Positions 1 through 5,882 of a DNA stretch of 9,297 bases are shown here, piece after piece. Below the pieces are notes generated by a model, which was given only the letters and a program-made list of their open reading frames with translations, was not told the origin of the DNA and did not search any database. Origin of the DNA: Desulfobacterales bacterium (GTDB lineage: Bacteria > Desulfobacterota > Desulfobacteria > Desulfobacterales > Desulfobacteraceae); contig JAKSBM010000869.1 of assembly GCA_022361135.1 (NCBI GenBank), positions 1 through 9,297 on the forward strand, written 5' to 3'. The position numbers were made by a program, and so were the translations under genes. Within the stretch, counting starts at the first letter, position 1; each line of letters begins with the position of its first letter.

Positions 1-299
1 GGCATGGCATGGCCCGTGTTCACCCAAAAGGCCGTTTCACCGATGATCAATTCCTTGGGCGCCTCTTCGCAGGCCCCAAAGGTCACCTGGGCCGCCACGG
101 CAATGCCATCCATGGCCGCTGCGTGGAAATTGGGTGAAGAGATGGCGGCAATGGCGGGCTGGGCCAAAACACGGCCCTTGGCCCGGACCACATCCAGGGT
201 TTCAATTGGGGTGGCCAGATGGCCAAAGGCGTCGAACAAGGTGGAACGTGCCGATTCAATACTGGCCATATCCAGGTATACGTTGCGTTTAGAATTCAT
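1..299 (-). CDS. MoeA-like molybdopterin biosynthesis protein, N-terminal part only (runs off left edge)
   Basis: Reading leftward from the ATG at 299-297, 99 codons are open to the window edge, so only the N-terminus is visible. It resembles the start of MoeA-family proteins, which insert molybdenum (or tungsten) into adenylylated molybdopterin. The segment HAAAMDGIAV (residues 59-68) corresponds to the MoeA signature S/T-x-MDGYA, and the upstream RAKGRVLAQPAIA stretch is the usual lead-in. The opening KRNVYLDMAS and the HAAAMDG variant are, from family knowledge, more like the long MoeA proteins that carry a C-terminal periplasmic-binding-protein-like domain than like E. coli MoeA. That domain lies outside the window, so the fusion is a prediction. 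It starts 20 bp after the stop of a full-length moeA and is probably co-transcribed with it. The ribosome site is weak (GGAAA near 306-310). Family assignment is fairly sure; the subtype is not. Confidence 0.82.
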   Translation of the reverse strand, partial: MNSKRNVYLDMASIESARSTLFDAFGHLATPIETLDVVRAKGRVLAQPAIAAISSPNFHAAAMDGIAVAAQVTFGACEEAPKELIIGETAFWVNTGHAM

Positions 300-319
300 T
301 TTGGATTTCCAAATTGGGT

Positions 320-1543
320 TTAAAGGGGAATGATATCCACCAGGGTATCCTTTTCCAGCCCTTCCACATGGTCACCGATTTCCAACAGACCGTCGGCGTG
401 GACCATGGTCCTGATAAGACCGGATTTTCCCAGAACGGGTTTGGCAATGAGTCCCTCCTCACCCGGGGACAGCATCACCCGGACAAAATCCCGGCGGCCC
501 TGGGCCGAGGCCACATTACGACTCAACCGCGCCCGGATCTGGATGGGGGATTTGGGACGAAGGCCCTGGAGGGTATGAAGGAAGGGGATCACCACCACCT
601 TGAGGACCACCATGGCCGAAACCACCTGTCCCGGCAATCCCCAGACGGGTTTGGAACCACTCCTGGCCAAAATGGTGGGTTTACCCGGGCTCACGCTCAT
701 ACCGTGAACCAAAACCTCCGTATCGGGCAGACCAGAGAGCACTTCCACGGTATAATCCCGGGTGCCCACGGAACTGCCCCCGGACAAAAGGACCATGTCG
801 GTTTCTTCCAGGGCCCTTTTACAGGTCGCTTCCAGGGCCTTGGGATCGTCGGGAACAATTCCATAACAAATGGGTTCCCCATGGGCGGCCTGGATGAATC
901 CGGCCAGGGTATAGGAATTGATATCCCGGATCTGCCCCGGTCTGGGATCGGTTTCAATGGGAACCACTTCATCCCCGGTGGAAATAATGCCCACCCGGGG
1001 GATCCTATGCACCTCCAATTCCGAAATGCCCATGCCCGCTGCCAGGCCGACTTCCTGGGCCCGGAGCCGGGTGCCCCGGGCCAAAACCACCTGGTCCTGG
1101 GCAAAATCCTCGTCGGCATCAATGACGTTTTGCAAAGGGGCCACGCTCTTATAGATCTCAACGGAATCTTCGTCCACGGCCTGGGTGTGCTCCACCATGA
1201 CCACGGCATCGGCCCCCTGGGGCAACATTCCACCGGTGGAAATCCGAGCGGCGGATCCCGGTGCCAGACTGAAGTCCGGCACCACGCCCATGGGAATGCT
1301 GCCTTGGATATTCAGCCAGGCGGGATTCGATTCCGAAGCCCCAAAGCTGGACGGGGCCGCCAGGGCATACCCGTCCATGGTGGCCCGCCTGAATCCGGGC
1401 ATGTTCCGGGGGGCAATCAGATCCCGGGCCAGGGTTCGGGAAACAGCCCGGTGCACCGGCACCCTTTCTGTTCCCAGGGCGGTGAAACTTTCCCTGAGGG
1501 CCATGACGGCCTCCAGGGATTTCACCTTGAAAAAATGATTCAT
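320..1543 (-). CDS. moeA: Molybdopterin molybdenumtransferase MoeA
   Basis: A cytoplasmic enzyme of molybdenum cofactor synthesis that uses molybdate to release AMP from MPT-AMP and form Mo-molybdopterin. The 407-residue length matches the family (E. coli about 411). Visible motifs in order: TMDGYAL (55-61) in domain I; ISTGGMLPQGADAVVMVE (101-118) in the next segment; VGIISTGDEVV (184-194), GQIRDINSYTL (203-213) and VLLSGGSSVGTRDY (251-264) in the MogA-like catalytic domain; GMSVSPGKPT (281-290); and WGLPGQVVSAM (301-311), where many homologues have LPGNPVS. A C-terminal beta-barrel domain follows (about 330-407). The ATG overlaps the dapL stop by one base (TAATG), which suggests translational coupling, with AGAGG at 1554-1558 as a weak ribosome site. 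The gene behind it is a second MoeA-like protein, so the two may form a cofactor-synthesis pair for anaerobic molybdo- or tungsto-enzymes (inference). Confidence 0.96.
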   Translation of the reverse strand: MNHFFKVKSLEAVMALRESFTALGTERVPVHRAVSRTLARDLIAPRNMPGFRRATMDGYALAAPSSFGASESNPAWLNIQGSIPMGVVPDFSLAPGSAARISTGGMLPQGADAVVMVEHTQAVDEDSVEIYKSVAPLQNVIDADEDFAQDQVVLARGTRLRAQEVGLAAGMGISELEVHRIPRVGIISTGDEVVPIETDPRPGQIRDINSYTLAGFIQAAHGEPICYGIVPDDPKALEATCKRALEETDMVLLSGGSSVGTRDYTVEVLSGLPDTEVLVHGMSVSPGKPTILARSGSKPVWGLPGQVVSAMVVLKVVVIPFLHTLQGLRPKSPIQIRARLSRNVASAQGRRDFVRVMLSPGEEGLIAKPVLGKSGLIRTMVHADGLLEIGDHVEGLEKDTLVDIIPL

Positions 1544-2769
1544 TACTTAAGTGCCTCTTTGATGCGGGCCATGGCTTCCACCACGTTTTCCCGACTATTA
1601 AAGGCGGAGATGCGGATGTATTCGCTGCCACACTTGCCAAAACCGCCACCCGGGGTACACACCACGGAGGCCTTATTCAGCAGCAGGTCAAAGAAATCCC
1701 AGGAATCGCGCCCCTGGCCGTGGATCCAGATATAGGGGGAATTTTCTCCACCCACATGTTTGAATCCCAGCTCGGTCATGCTCTCCCGGACAATGGCGGC
1801 ATTCCCCAGGTAACCGTCGATGAGGGCCTTGATCTGGGCCTGGCCTTCGGGGGTATACACGGCTTCCGTGGCCTTCTGCACCGGATAGGAAACCCCGTTG
1901 AACTTGGTGGACTGACGCCGGTTCCACAGGGCGTGGAGGGACATTTCAGATCCGTCTTCGGTGTAGACCTTGCACTCCTTGGGTACCACGGTATAGCCAC
2001 AGCGGGTACCGGTGAATCCGGCGGTCTTGGAAAAGGATCTGAATTCCACGGCCACTTCGCGGGCCCCTTCGATTTCATAGATGGAACGGGGCAGATTTTC
2101 ATCCCGGATGAAGGCTTCATAGGCGGCGTCGAAGAGGATCAAGCTCTTATTGGCCTTGGCATATTCCACCCAGACCTTGAGGTCTTCTTTGGTGGCGGTG
2201 GCCCCGGTGGGGTTATTGGGGAAGCAAAGGTAGATCAGGTCCACCGGTGTTTCAGGCAGGGCCGGCAGGAAATTGTTTTCCGCGGTGCACTCCAGGTAGA
2301 CAATGCCCTTGTAACGGCCGTCCATGAATTCCCCGGTGCGGCCGGCCATGACGTTGGTATCCAGATAAACCGGGTAAACCGGGTCGGGAATGGCAATGGT
2401 GATATCCTTGGCAAAAAGTTCCTGGAAATTTCCGGAATCACACTTGGCCCCGTCGGATACAAAGATTTCGTCGGCATCCACGTCGGCACCCCGTTCCTGG
2501 AAATCATGGGCGGCAATCTTCTCCCGGAGGAAGGCATATCCCTGTTCGGGACCATAGCCCCGGAAGGTGGCGTCATCGGCCATTTCATCCACCCCCTGGT
2601 GGAATCCCTTGACCACGGCTTCGGGCAGACCATGGGTTACGTCTCCGATCCCCAGACGGATGACCTGGGCATCGGGATTGGCGTCCTGGTAAGCGGCCAC
2701 CCGTTTGGCAATATCTGAAAAAAGATAGGAGGCTTTGAGTTTATTGTAATTTTCATTGGCTCTGATCAT
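1543..2769 (-). CDS. dapL: LL-diaminopimelate aminotransferase
   Basis: A PLP-dependent aminotransferase converting tetrahydrodipicolinate directly to LL-diaminopimelate with glutamate as amino donor. It bypasses the acylated intermediates of the DapD/C/E route and feeds lysine and peptidoglycan synthesis. At 408 residues it fits the Arabidopsis/Chlamydia-type DapL. Features seen: N-terminal [16 protein letters not shown] (8-23); [12 protein letters not shown] (38-49); [10 protein letters not shown] (105-114); CFPNNPTGA (182-190); DAAYEAF (214-220); PLP-binding Lys248 within [12 protein letters not shown] (245-256); [16 protein letters not shown] (291-306); and CTPGGGFG (371-378). The frame stays open upstream to an ATG at 2841, but the start at 2769 is preferred. 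It gives the family N-terminus [11 protein letters not shown], has GAAAGGA at 2777-2783 seven bases upstream, and the 2841 ATG lies at the promoter's -10/transcription-start region. The stop overlaps the moeA start. Confidence 0.97.
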   Translation of the reverse strand: MIRANENYNKLKASYLFSDIAKRVAAYQDANPDAQVIRLGIGDVTHGLPEAVVKGFHQGVDEMADDATFRGYGPEQGYAFLREKIAAHDFQERGADVDADEIFVSDGAKCDSGNFQELFAKDITIAIPDPVYPVYLDTNVMAGRTGEFMDGRYKGIVYLECTAENNFLPALPETPVDLIYLCFPNNPTGATATKEDLKVWVEYAKANKSLILFDAAYEAFIRDENLPRSIYEIEGAREVAVEFRSFSKTAGFTGTRCGYTVVPKECKVYTEDGSEMSLHALWNRRQSTKFNGVSYPVQKATEAVYTPEGQAQIKALIDGYLGNAAIVRESMTELGFKHVGGENSPYIWIHGQGRDSWDFFDLLLNKASVVCTPGGGFGKCGSEYIRISAFNSRENVVEAMARIKEALK

Positions 2770-2776
2770 GAATTGT

Positions 2777-2783
2777 TCCTTTC
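2777..2783 (-). promoter_or_regulatory. Ribosome binding site that sets the dapL start
   Basis: On the minus strand the bases read GAAAGGA, a good Shine-Dalgarno match, separated by 7 nt from the ATG at 2769-2767. No comparable site precedes the upstream in-frame ATG at 2841, which supports the shorter 408-residue DapL. Confidence 0.75.
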
Positions 2784-2844
2784 TTTGCGACGCATACAGC
2801 GTACGGGTCTTGGCCTGTCCCCTGAGGGGTCGGGACGGCAATTC

Positions 2845-2872
2845 AATATAAGTCCAGATTACTTTTAGTCAA
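2845..2872 (-). promoter_or_regulatory. Sigma70-type promoter of dapL-moeA-moeA2
   Basis: On the minus strand TTGACT (2872-2867) and TATATT (2850-2845) each match the consensus at 5 of 6 positions and are separated by 16 nt. Transcription would start near 2838, giving a leader of about 68 nt before the dapL ATG. The leader contains small inverted repeats: a GTCCC/GGGAC pair and a competing CCCC/GGGG pair at 2817-2836, plus ACGC/GCGT nearer the gene. It is too short for a lysine riboswitch and I recognise no known RNA element in it. The promoter lies in the 180-bp gap after the HD-GYP-like gene, where I see no convincing terminator, so read-through from upstream is also possible. Confidence 0.6.
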
Positions 2873-2949
2873 ATGGAATGGAGATGTCAATCAATGAAGG
2901 GGACGAGGCCGAGGGCCGCCCTGCCATCCGCTTTAATGGATGATATGGG

Positions 2950-4356
2950 TCAGGCCGCAGGCACGGCAATGCGCCGGATATAATCGGGCAGACGCTGGTA
3001 GATTTCCCGGGTGAGACGGACCCGTTTTTCACTGTTCACGGTTTTCCCCGGATCCAGTCCCCGGCGTCCGGCGTCAATGGGATCGGGAAGGTGGCTCAGG
3101 GAGTCCCCCTTGGCATCGGTAAAGGGAATCAAAATGGGCCCCTTACTCTCCAGGACATAGGCCATCTGCCCGTTTTTCAAATAGACCAAACTTCCCGGGG
3201 GATGGATGCCAATACTCTTCACAAAGGCGTGGAGGATGAATTGAAGCATAGGATCTTTTTTCACATACTTCCGGAACAATTCCGTGACCGCAGAAATCTG
3301 ATTCAGGGCTTCGCTGTAACTCCGTTTGGAAATCATGGCATCGTAGCTGTCCGCCAGCTTGCAGATGCGAACATAAAGGGGAATGTCCCGGCTGGGGCGA
3401 TCCGTGGGGTAGCAGCCCGGCTCGCCTTCATAGATGGGCCCGTGGTGGTAAGCCACCACATTGCGCACCACGGTGCTCTGGATTTTATTCTCCTCCAGGA
3501 TTTTCAACCCAAAATCATAGGAATGGCGACGGACCATGTCAAACTCTTCGGCGGTCAGGGGACTTTTTTTGTTCAACACCCCCATGGGCACGCTGGCCTT
3601 GCCGATATCGTAAAGGAAAAATCCCATGGACATTTCAGCCATTTCCTCGGGGTAATAATACCGGAAATGACCGCTGAAGCTCCCGTGCTGGCCATGGAGA
3701 TCCCCCCCCTGGTGTTCGGTCAAAAGCCCCTCCACGGTGGATGAAAAGCTGTCGTTGAATTGGTGGAGCACGGCCGTGGCAATGGCGCAGACATTGATGG
3801 CGTGATTGTAAAGATATTCATTGTGGGAGAATATGGCCCGGTTCATGTAAGAAAAGGGATGGTCATTTTCCACAAGGAAACCGCTTAAACGCTCCACCTG
3901 GTCCTGGACCATGGCCACATCAAATTCGCCGTTGGTCTCGCGAATCTGGTCCAGGGCTTTTTTCAGGCAGGTTTTGGCCTCTTCATGCTGGGCCGCGGCC
4001 TCGGCCTTGATCTGGGCAATTTCCTCCAGCCGTTCCTCCACCGAATCCCTGGAACGGCCCGGAGCAGAGTGGCCGGGGGGGAGAATGGATTCCGAGCCCG
4101 GGGGCCGCCCGGGGCCGCTCACCTGGATGGGGTGGCCGTTTTCATCCCAGACCCCCCCATTGCCCATGGGTTGGATGGGAACATTGCGAATGCCATTCTC
4201 GCGGATGACCTCAAGGGGACGCACCTTATCCACCAACACATCTTTCCCCAGGAGGAGCACACCGCGGGTGTTATAAACATCCACACCGGTTTTAACCCTG
4301 CCCCCCTGTTTTACGATTTCAATGAGGTTGGCAATTGAGAGCATCCCGTCCCGCAT
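2950..4356 (-). CDS. HD-GYP-like signalling protein with degenerate active site
   Basis: A 468-residue soluble protein. Residues 5-62 form a small domain (TGVDVYNTRGVLLLGKDV and following) like those found ahead of HD-GYP domains in Desulfobacterota. Residues 72-104 are a Gly/Pro-rich linker and 105-140 a charged, probably coiled helix. An HD-GYP-like domain covers about 150-385. Family members are metal-dependent c-di-GMP phosphodiesterases with ligands H...HD...H...HH...D and an HHExxDGxGYP signature. Here His185, His278, His304-His305 and Asp336 (in ADSYDA) are present. The HD pair is Tyr249-Asp250 (LYDIGK), HHE is HHG, and GYP is Cys315-Tyr-Pro. About 30 extra residues, rich in His and Tyr, lie between His185 and the YD pair. 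Catalysis is therefore doubtful, and a binding, alternative-nucleotide or scaffolding role is possible. No membrane segment or receiver domain is seen. The ATG overlaps the rsmA stop (TGATG), and GGAGG lies about 10 nt upstream. Met5 is an alternative start. Confidence 0.88.
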   Translation of the reverse strand: MRDGMLSIANLIEIVKQGGRVKTGVDVYNTRGVLLLGKDVLVDKVRPLEVIRENGIRNVPIQPMGNGGVWDENGHPIQVSGPGRPPGSESILPPGHSAPGRSRDSVEERLEEIAQIKAEAAAQHEEAKTCLKKALDQIRETNGEFDVAMVQDQVERLSGFLVENDHPFSYMNRAIFSHNEYLYNHAINVCAIATAVLHQFNDSFSSTVEGLLTEHQGGDLHGQHGSFSGHFRYYYPEEMAEMSMGFFLYDIGKASVPMGVLNKKSPLTAEEFDMVRRHSYDFGLKILEENKIQSTVVRNVVAYHHGPIYEGEPGCYPTDRPSRDIPLYVRICKLADSYDAMISKRSYSEALNQISAVTELFRKYVKKDPMLQFILHAFVKSIGIHPPGSLVYLKNGQMAYVLESKGPILIPFTDAKGDSLSHLPDPIDAGRRGLDPGKTVNSEKRVRLTREIYQRLPDYIRRIAVPAA

Positions 4357-5207
4357 CAGGTATGATCCTCCATGAGTTTTTGAACGCTGAGGGTGATGGC
4401 TTTGAATTCATCCACGGAAAGGGTTTCCGCCCGCCGCTCCGGTTGGATTCCGGCCATTTCCAGGGCCTGGCCCACAAAGGGTTTCTTCATGCCCATTTCC
4501 CCACCGCTCATGGAATTTTTCAAGGTTTTCCGCCGCTTGGAAAAGGCCGCCTTGATCACATCAAAAAGAAGATCTTCGGTTTTTTCGTCCAGATCCCGTT
4601 TCTGGAAAAGGTCAAAGGCCAATACCGTGGAATCCACATCGGGACGGGGAAAAAAGGCCGCCGGTTTAATATCGGCCACGTGGCGGATGTCCGCTGCATA
4701 CTGGACCACGGCGGAAAGGCGGGAATAGGACTTGCTTCCCGGTGGAGACATGATGCGCTGGGCCAGTTCCTTTTGGAACATGAGATAAGCGCTTGAAATC
4801 AGAGACCGATTTTTAATGATCCGAAACAGAATCTGGGAAGAAATATTGTAGGGCAGATTGGAAATCACCACCATCTGTTCTCCCTGGGCGATTTCAGCAA
4901 AATCGGTTTTCAGGATATCCTGATTTAAAATCTGAACCGCGTTCATTCCCTCTTCCGCCAATTCTTCCTGGAGTAAAGGGATGATTCGACGATCTTTTTC
5001 CACCACGGTGACATTTTTGCTGACCCGGCATATGTGACGGGTCAACGCCCCCAACCCCGGACCGATTTCCAGCACCTTGGTATCCTCCGCGATTCCCGTC
5101 CGCTGGACAATCATGAGTGCCGTGCCCGGATCGCTCAGGAAATTCTGTCCCATTTCCTTGCCGGCAAAGAGCTTTTCCCGCTTTAATAATACGCCTGGAT
5201 GTGTCAT
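4356..5207 (-). CDS. rsmA: 16S rRNA (adenine1518/1519-N6) dimethyltransferase RsmA (KsgA)
   Basis: An SAM-dependent enzyme that dimethylates two adjacent adenines in the helix-45 loop of 16S rRNA during late 30S subunit assembly. Loss of this methylation is the classical route to kasugamycin resistance. Visible motifs in the 283 residues: GQNFL (20-24); the SAM-binding loop LEIGPGLGALT (46-56); acidic ribose-binding Glu70 in VVEKD; NQDIL (95-99); catalytic motif IV NLPYN (117-121); MFQKE (143-147); FFPRPDVDS (185-193); and FSKRRKTLKNS (222-232) in the C-terminal helical domain. Length is typical. The ATG at 5207 gives the expected short lead before the GQNFL motif, but no strong Shine-Dalgarno sequence is visible upstream. 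The stop overlaps the start of the HD-GYP-like gene, so the two are probably translated from one mRNA. Confidence 0.97.
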   Translation of the reverse strand: MTHPGVLLKREKLFAGKEMGQNFLSDPGTALMIVQRTGIAEDTKVLEIGPGLGALTRHICRVSKNVTVVEKDRRIIPLLQEELAEEGMNAVQILNQDILKTDFAEIAQGEQMVVISNLPYNISSQILFRIIKNRSLISSAYLMFQKELAQRIMSPPGSKSYSRLSAVVQYAADIRHVADIKPAAFFPRPDVDSTVLAFDLFQKRDLDEKTEDLLFDVIKAAFSKRRKTLKNSMSGGEMGMKKPFVGQALEMAGIQPERRAETLSVDEFKAITLSVQKLMEDHT

Positions 5208-5296
5208 TGCTTTTATCTAATCTTTCAATACCTTATTAATAATATTCATTGTTTCAGACGAAAAATAATTACTCTGCTATTCCTACAATTTACTAC

Positions 5297-5325
5297 TTGA
5301 CTTTTGCTCCCTACAAAAGTAATTT
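5297..5325 (+). promoter_or_regulatory. Possible promoter for the 5505-8870 operon
   Basis: TTGACT (5297-5302) matches the -35 consensus at 5 of 6 positions. It is followed after 17 nt by TAATTT (5320-5325), a poor -10 with 3 of 6 matches. Transcription from here would give a leader of roughly 170 nt. The weak -10 would fit a regulated promoter but equally a chance match. Confidence 0.3.
5300..5320. repeat. Perfect dyad ACTTTTG-N7-CAAAAGT, candidate operator
   Basis: Two perfect 7-bp arms (5300-5306 and 5314-5320) flank a 7-base centre, CTCCCTA. The spacing puts the two half-sites 14 bp centre to centre, and the dyad occupies the space between the candidate -35 and -10 boxes. A dimeric regulator bound here could block the plus-strand promoter and perhaps the divergent rsmA promoter. 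The winged-helix protein encoded just downstream is an obvious but unproven candidate ligand. Confidence 0.45.
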
Positions 5326-5456
5326 CTATAGATAGAGATAGATTATTCTTTCGTCAAAAGATATTCAATACCCAATATTTCTCCAAGCCGTCAAGAAATA
5401 AGTTCGCGGATTTCCATTGTTTCCCCTGCGATATGCACGCGGACTGGCTTTGATAT

Positions 5457-5482
5457 GGGGTATTAATTTGACGATCAACCCC
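5457..5482. repeat. Nested inverted repeats upstream of the small winged-helix gene
   Basis: GGGGT (5457-5461) is complementary to ACCCC (5478-5482). Inside this pair, TTGA-CGA-TCAA (5468-5478) is a second perfect small dyad. In RNA these could form an interrupted hairpin about 10 nt before the Shine-Dalgarno sequence. In DNA they could be a protein site. The arms are short, so chance cannot be excluded. Confidence 0.25.
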
Positions 5483-5491
5483 TTATTTATC

Positions 5492-5496
5492 AGGAG
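5492..5496 (+). promoter_or_regulatory. Ribosome binding site of the small winged-helix gene
   Basis: AGGAG lies 8 nt before the ATG at 5505, the strongest Shine-Dalgarno match in the window, and it fixes the start of the 120-residue protein. Confidence 0.75.
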
Positions 5497-5504
5497 ATTT
5501 AAAC

Positions 5505-5867
5505 ATGTCGGAAAACATGGATCTTGCGAACAACTGGGAAGGGTTCATCAAGATGTTACTGCACCGGCTTGATATCCCCACCAAGGAAGATATCAACAAT
5601 CTGCACGACAGACTTGACAAGCTCGAACAACTTATTTACCAAAAACATCCCTCGAACAAAAAGGGAATGCAGAGAAGAAACGCACGGAAGAAGAGCGCAT
5701 CTTCCATTGTTCTGGGTATCATCGGAAACCATCCCAACGGCACCAACTTTAAAACCATCAAGGCGGCCACGGGATTTAACGATAAAAAGCTGAGGAATAT
5801 TATTTTCCGGCTGGACAAAATCGAAAAAATCGAACGGGTCAGCCGGGGAATTTACAAAAAAATCTAA
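5505..5867 (+). CDS. Small protein with phasin-tail-like helix and C-terminal winged helix-turn-helix
   Basis: A basic 120-residue protein of unknown function. Residues 9-45 form an amphipathic/coiled helix, including LDIPTKEDINNLHDRLDKLE (22-41). This resembles the 'IPTrxEvdxLhrrl' helix at the ends of PHA-synthase subunit PhaE and phasin-like granule proteins. Residues 46-64 are a Lys/Arg-rich linker. Residues 65-120 read as a winged helix: helix SIVLGIIGNHP, then NFKTIKAATG, a probable recognition helix NDKKLRNIIFRLDKI, and a basic wing RVSRGIYKKI. From memory, similar short proteins occur in Desulfobacterales, but I cannot confirm this here. It could be a dimeric DNA-binding regulator with a coiled-coil dimerisation helix, possibly acting on the dyads upstream. 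No PHA genes are in the window. Only 15 bp separate it from the M16C peptidase gene, so co-transcription is likely. Its codon use is visibly richer in AT than that of the later part of the peptidase gene. Confidence 0.85.
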   Translation: MSENMDLANNWEGFIKMLLHRLDIPTKEDINNLHDRLDKLEQLIYQKHPSNKKGMQRRNARKKSASSIVLGIIGNHPNGTNFKTIKAATGFNDKKLRNIIFRLDKIEKIERVSRGIYKKI

Positions 5868-5882
5868 CGGGAAATCAACATC

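Larger units (their letters stand above)
5208..5504. other. AT-rich divergent intergenic control region
   Basis: This 297-bp gap separates rsmA (leftward) from the small winged-helix gene (rightward) and is clearly more AT-rich than the flanking genes. It must hold the start signals for both transcription units. I see one plausible plus-strand promoter with an embedded dyad (5297-5325), and a second dyad region close to the downstream gene (5457-5482). For rsmA only weak matches to promoter consensus could be found on the minus strand. No tRNA fold or convincing small open frame was recognised. Confidence 0.6.

Noticed and set aside
314..1735. 473-codon open frame on the plus strand opposite moeA
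   Set aside because: A shadow of the moeA codon pattern: rich in Gly, His, Pro and Gln, with no recognisable domain, and lying fully opposite a gene with clear MoeA motifs that also runs into the dapL end.
1720..2718. 332-codon open frame on the plus strand opposite dapL
   Set aside because: Antisense to a complete DapL. The composition is the Gly/Phe/His mix typical of mirror frames, and there is no ribosome site or family motif.
2777..2838. Lysine riboswitch in the dapL leader
   Set aside because: The leader is only about 68 nt with small simple hairpins. Lysine riboswitches are far longer with a five-helix core.
2770..2841. 24-residue N-terminal extension of DapL
   Set aside because: The extension would begin at the promoter's -10/transcription-start region, lacks a ribosome site and is absent from the known family N-terminus.
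2873..2949. Intrinsic terminator after the HD-GYP-like gene
   Set aside because: Short dyads exist (CATCC/GGATG and AGGG/CCCT), but the stems are only 4-5 bp and no U-run follows on the minus strand.
5321..5345. Short GATA-rich repeat (ATAGATAGAGATAGAT) as a tandem repeat or CRISPR-like element
   Set aside because: Only a few imperfect 4-6 bp units in an AT-rich spacer, with no spacer-repeat architecture.
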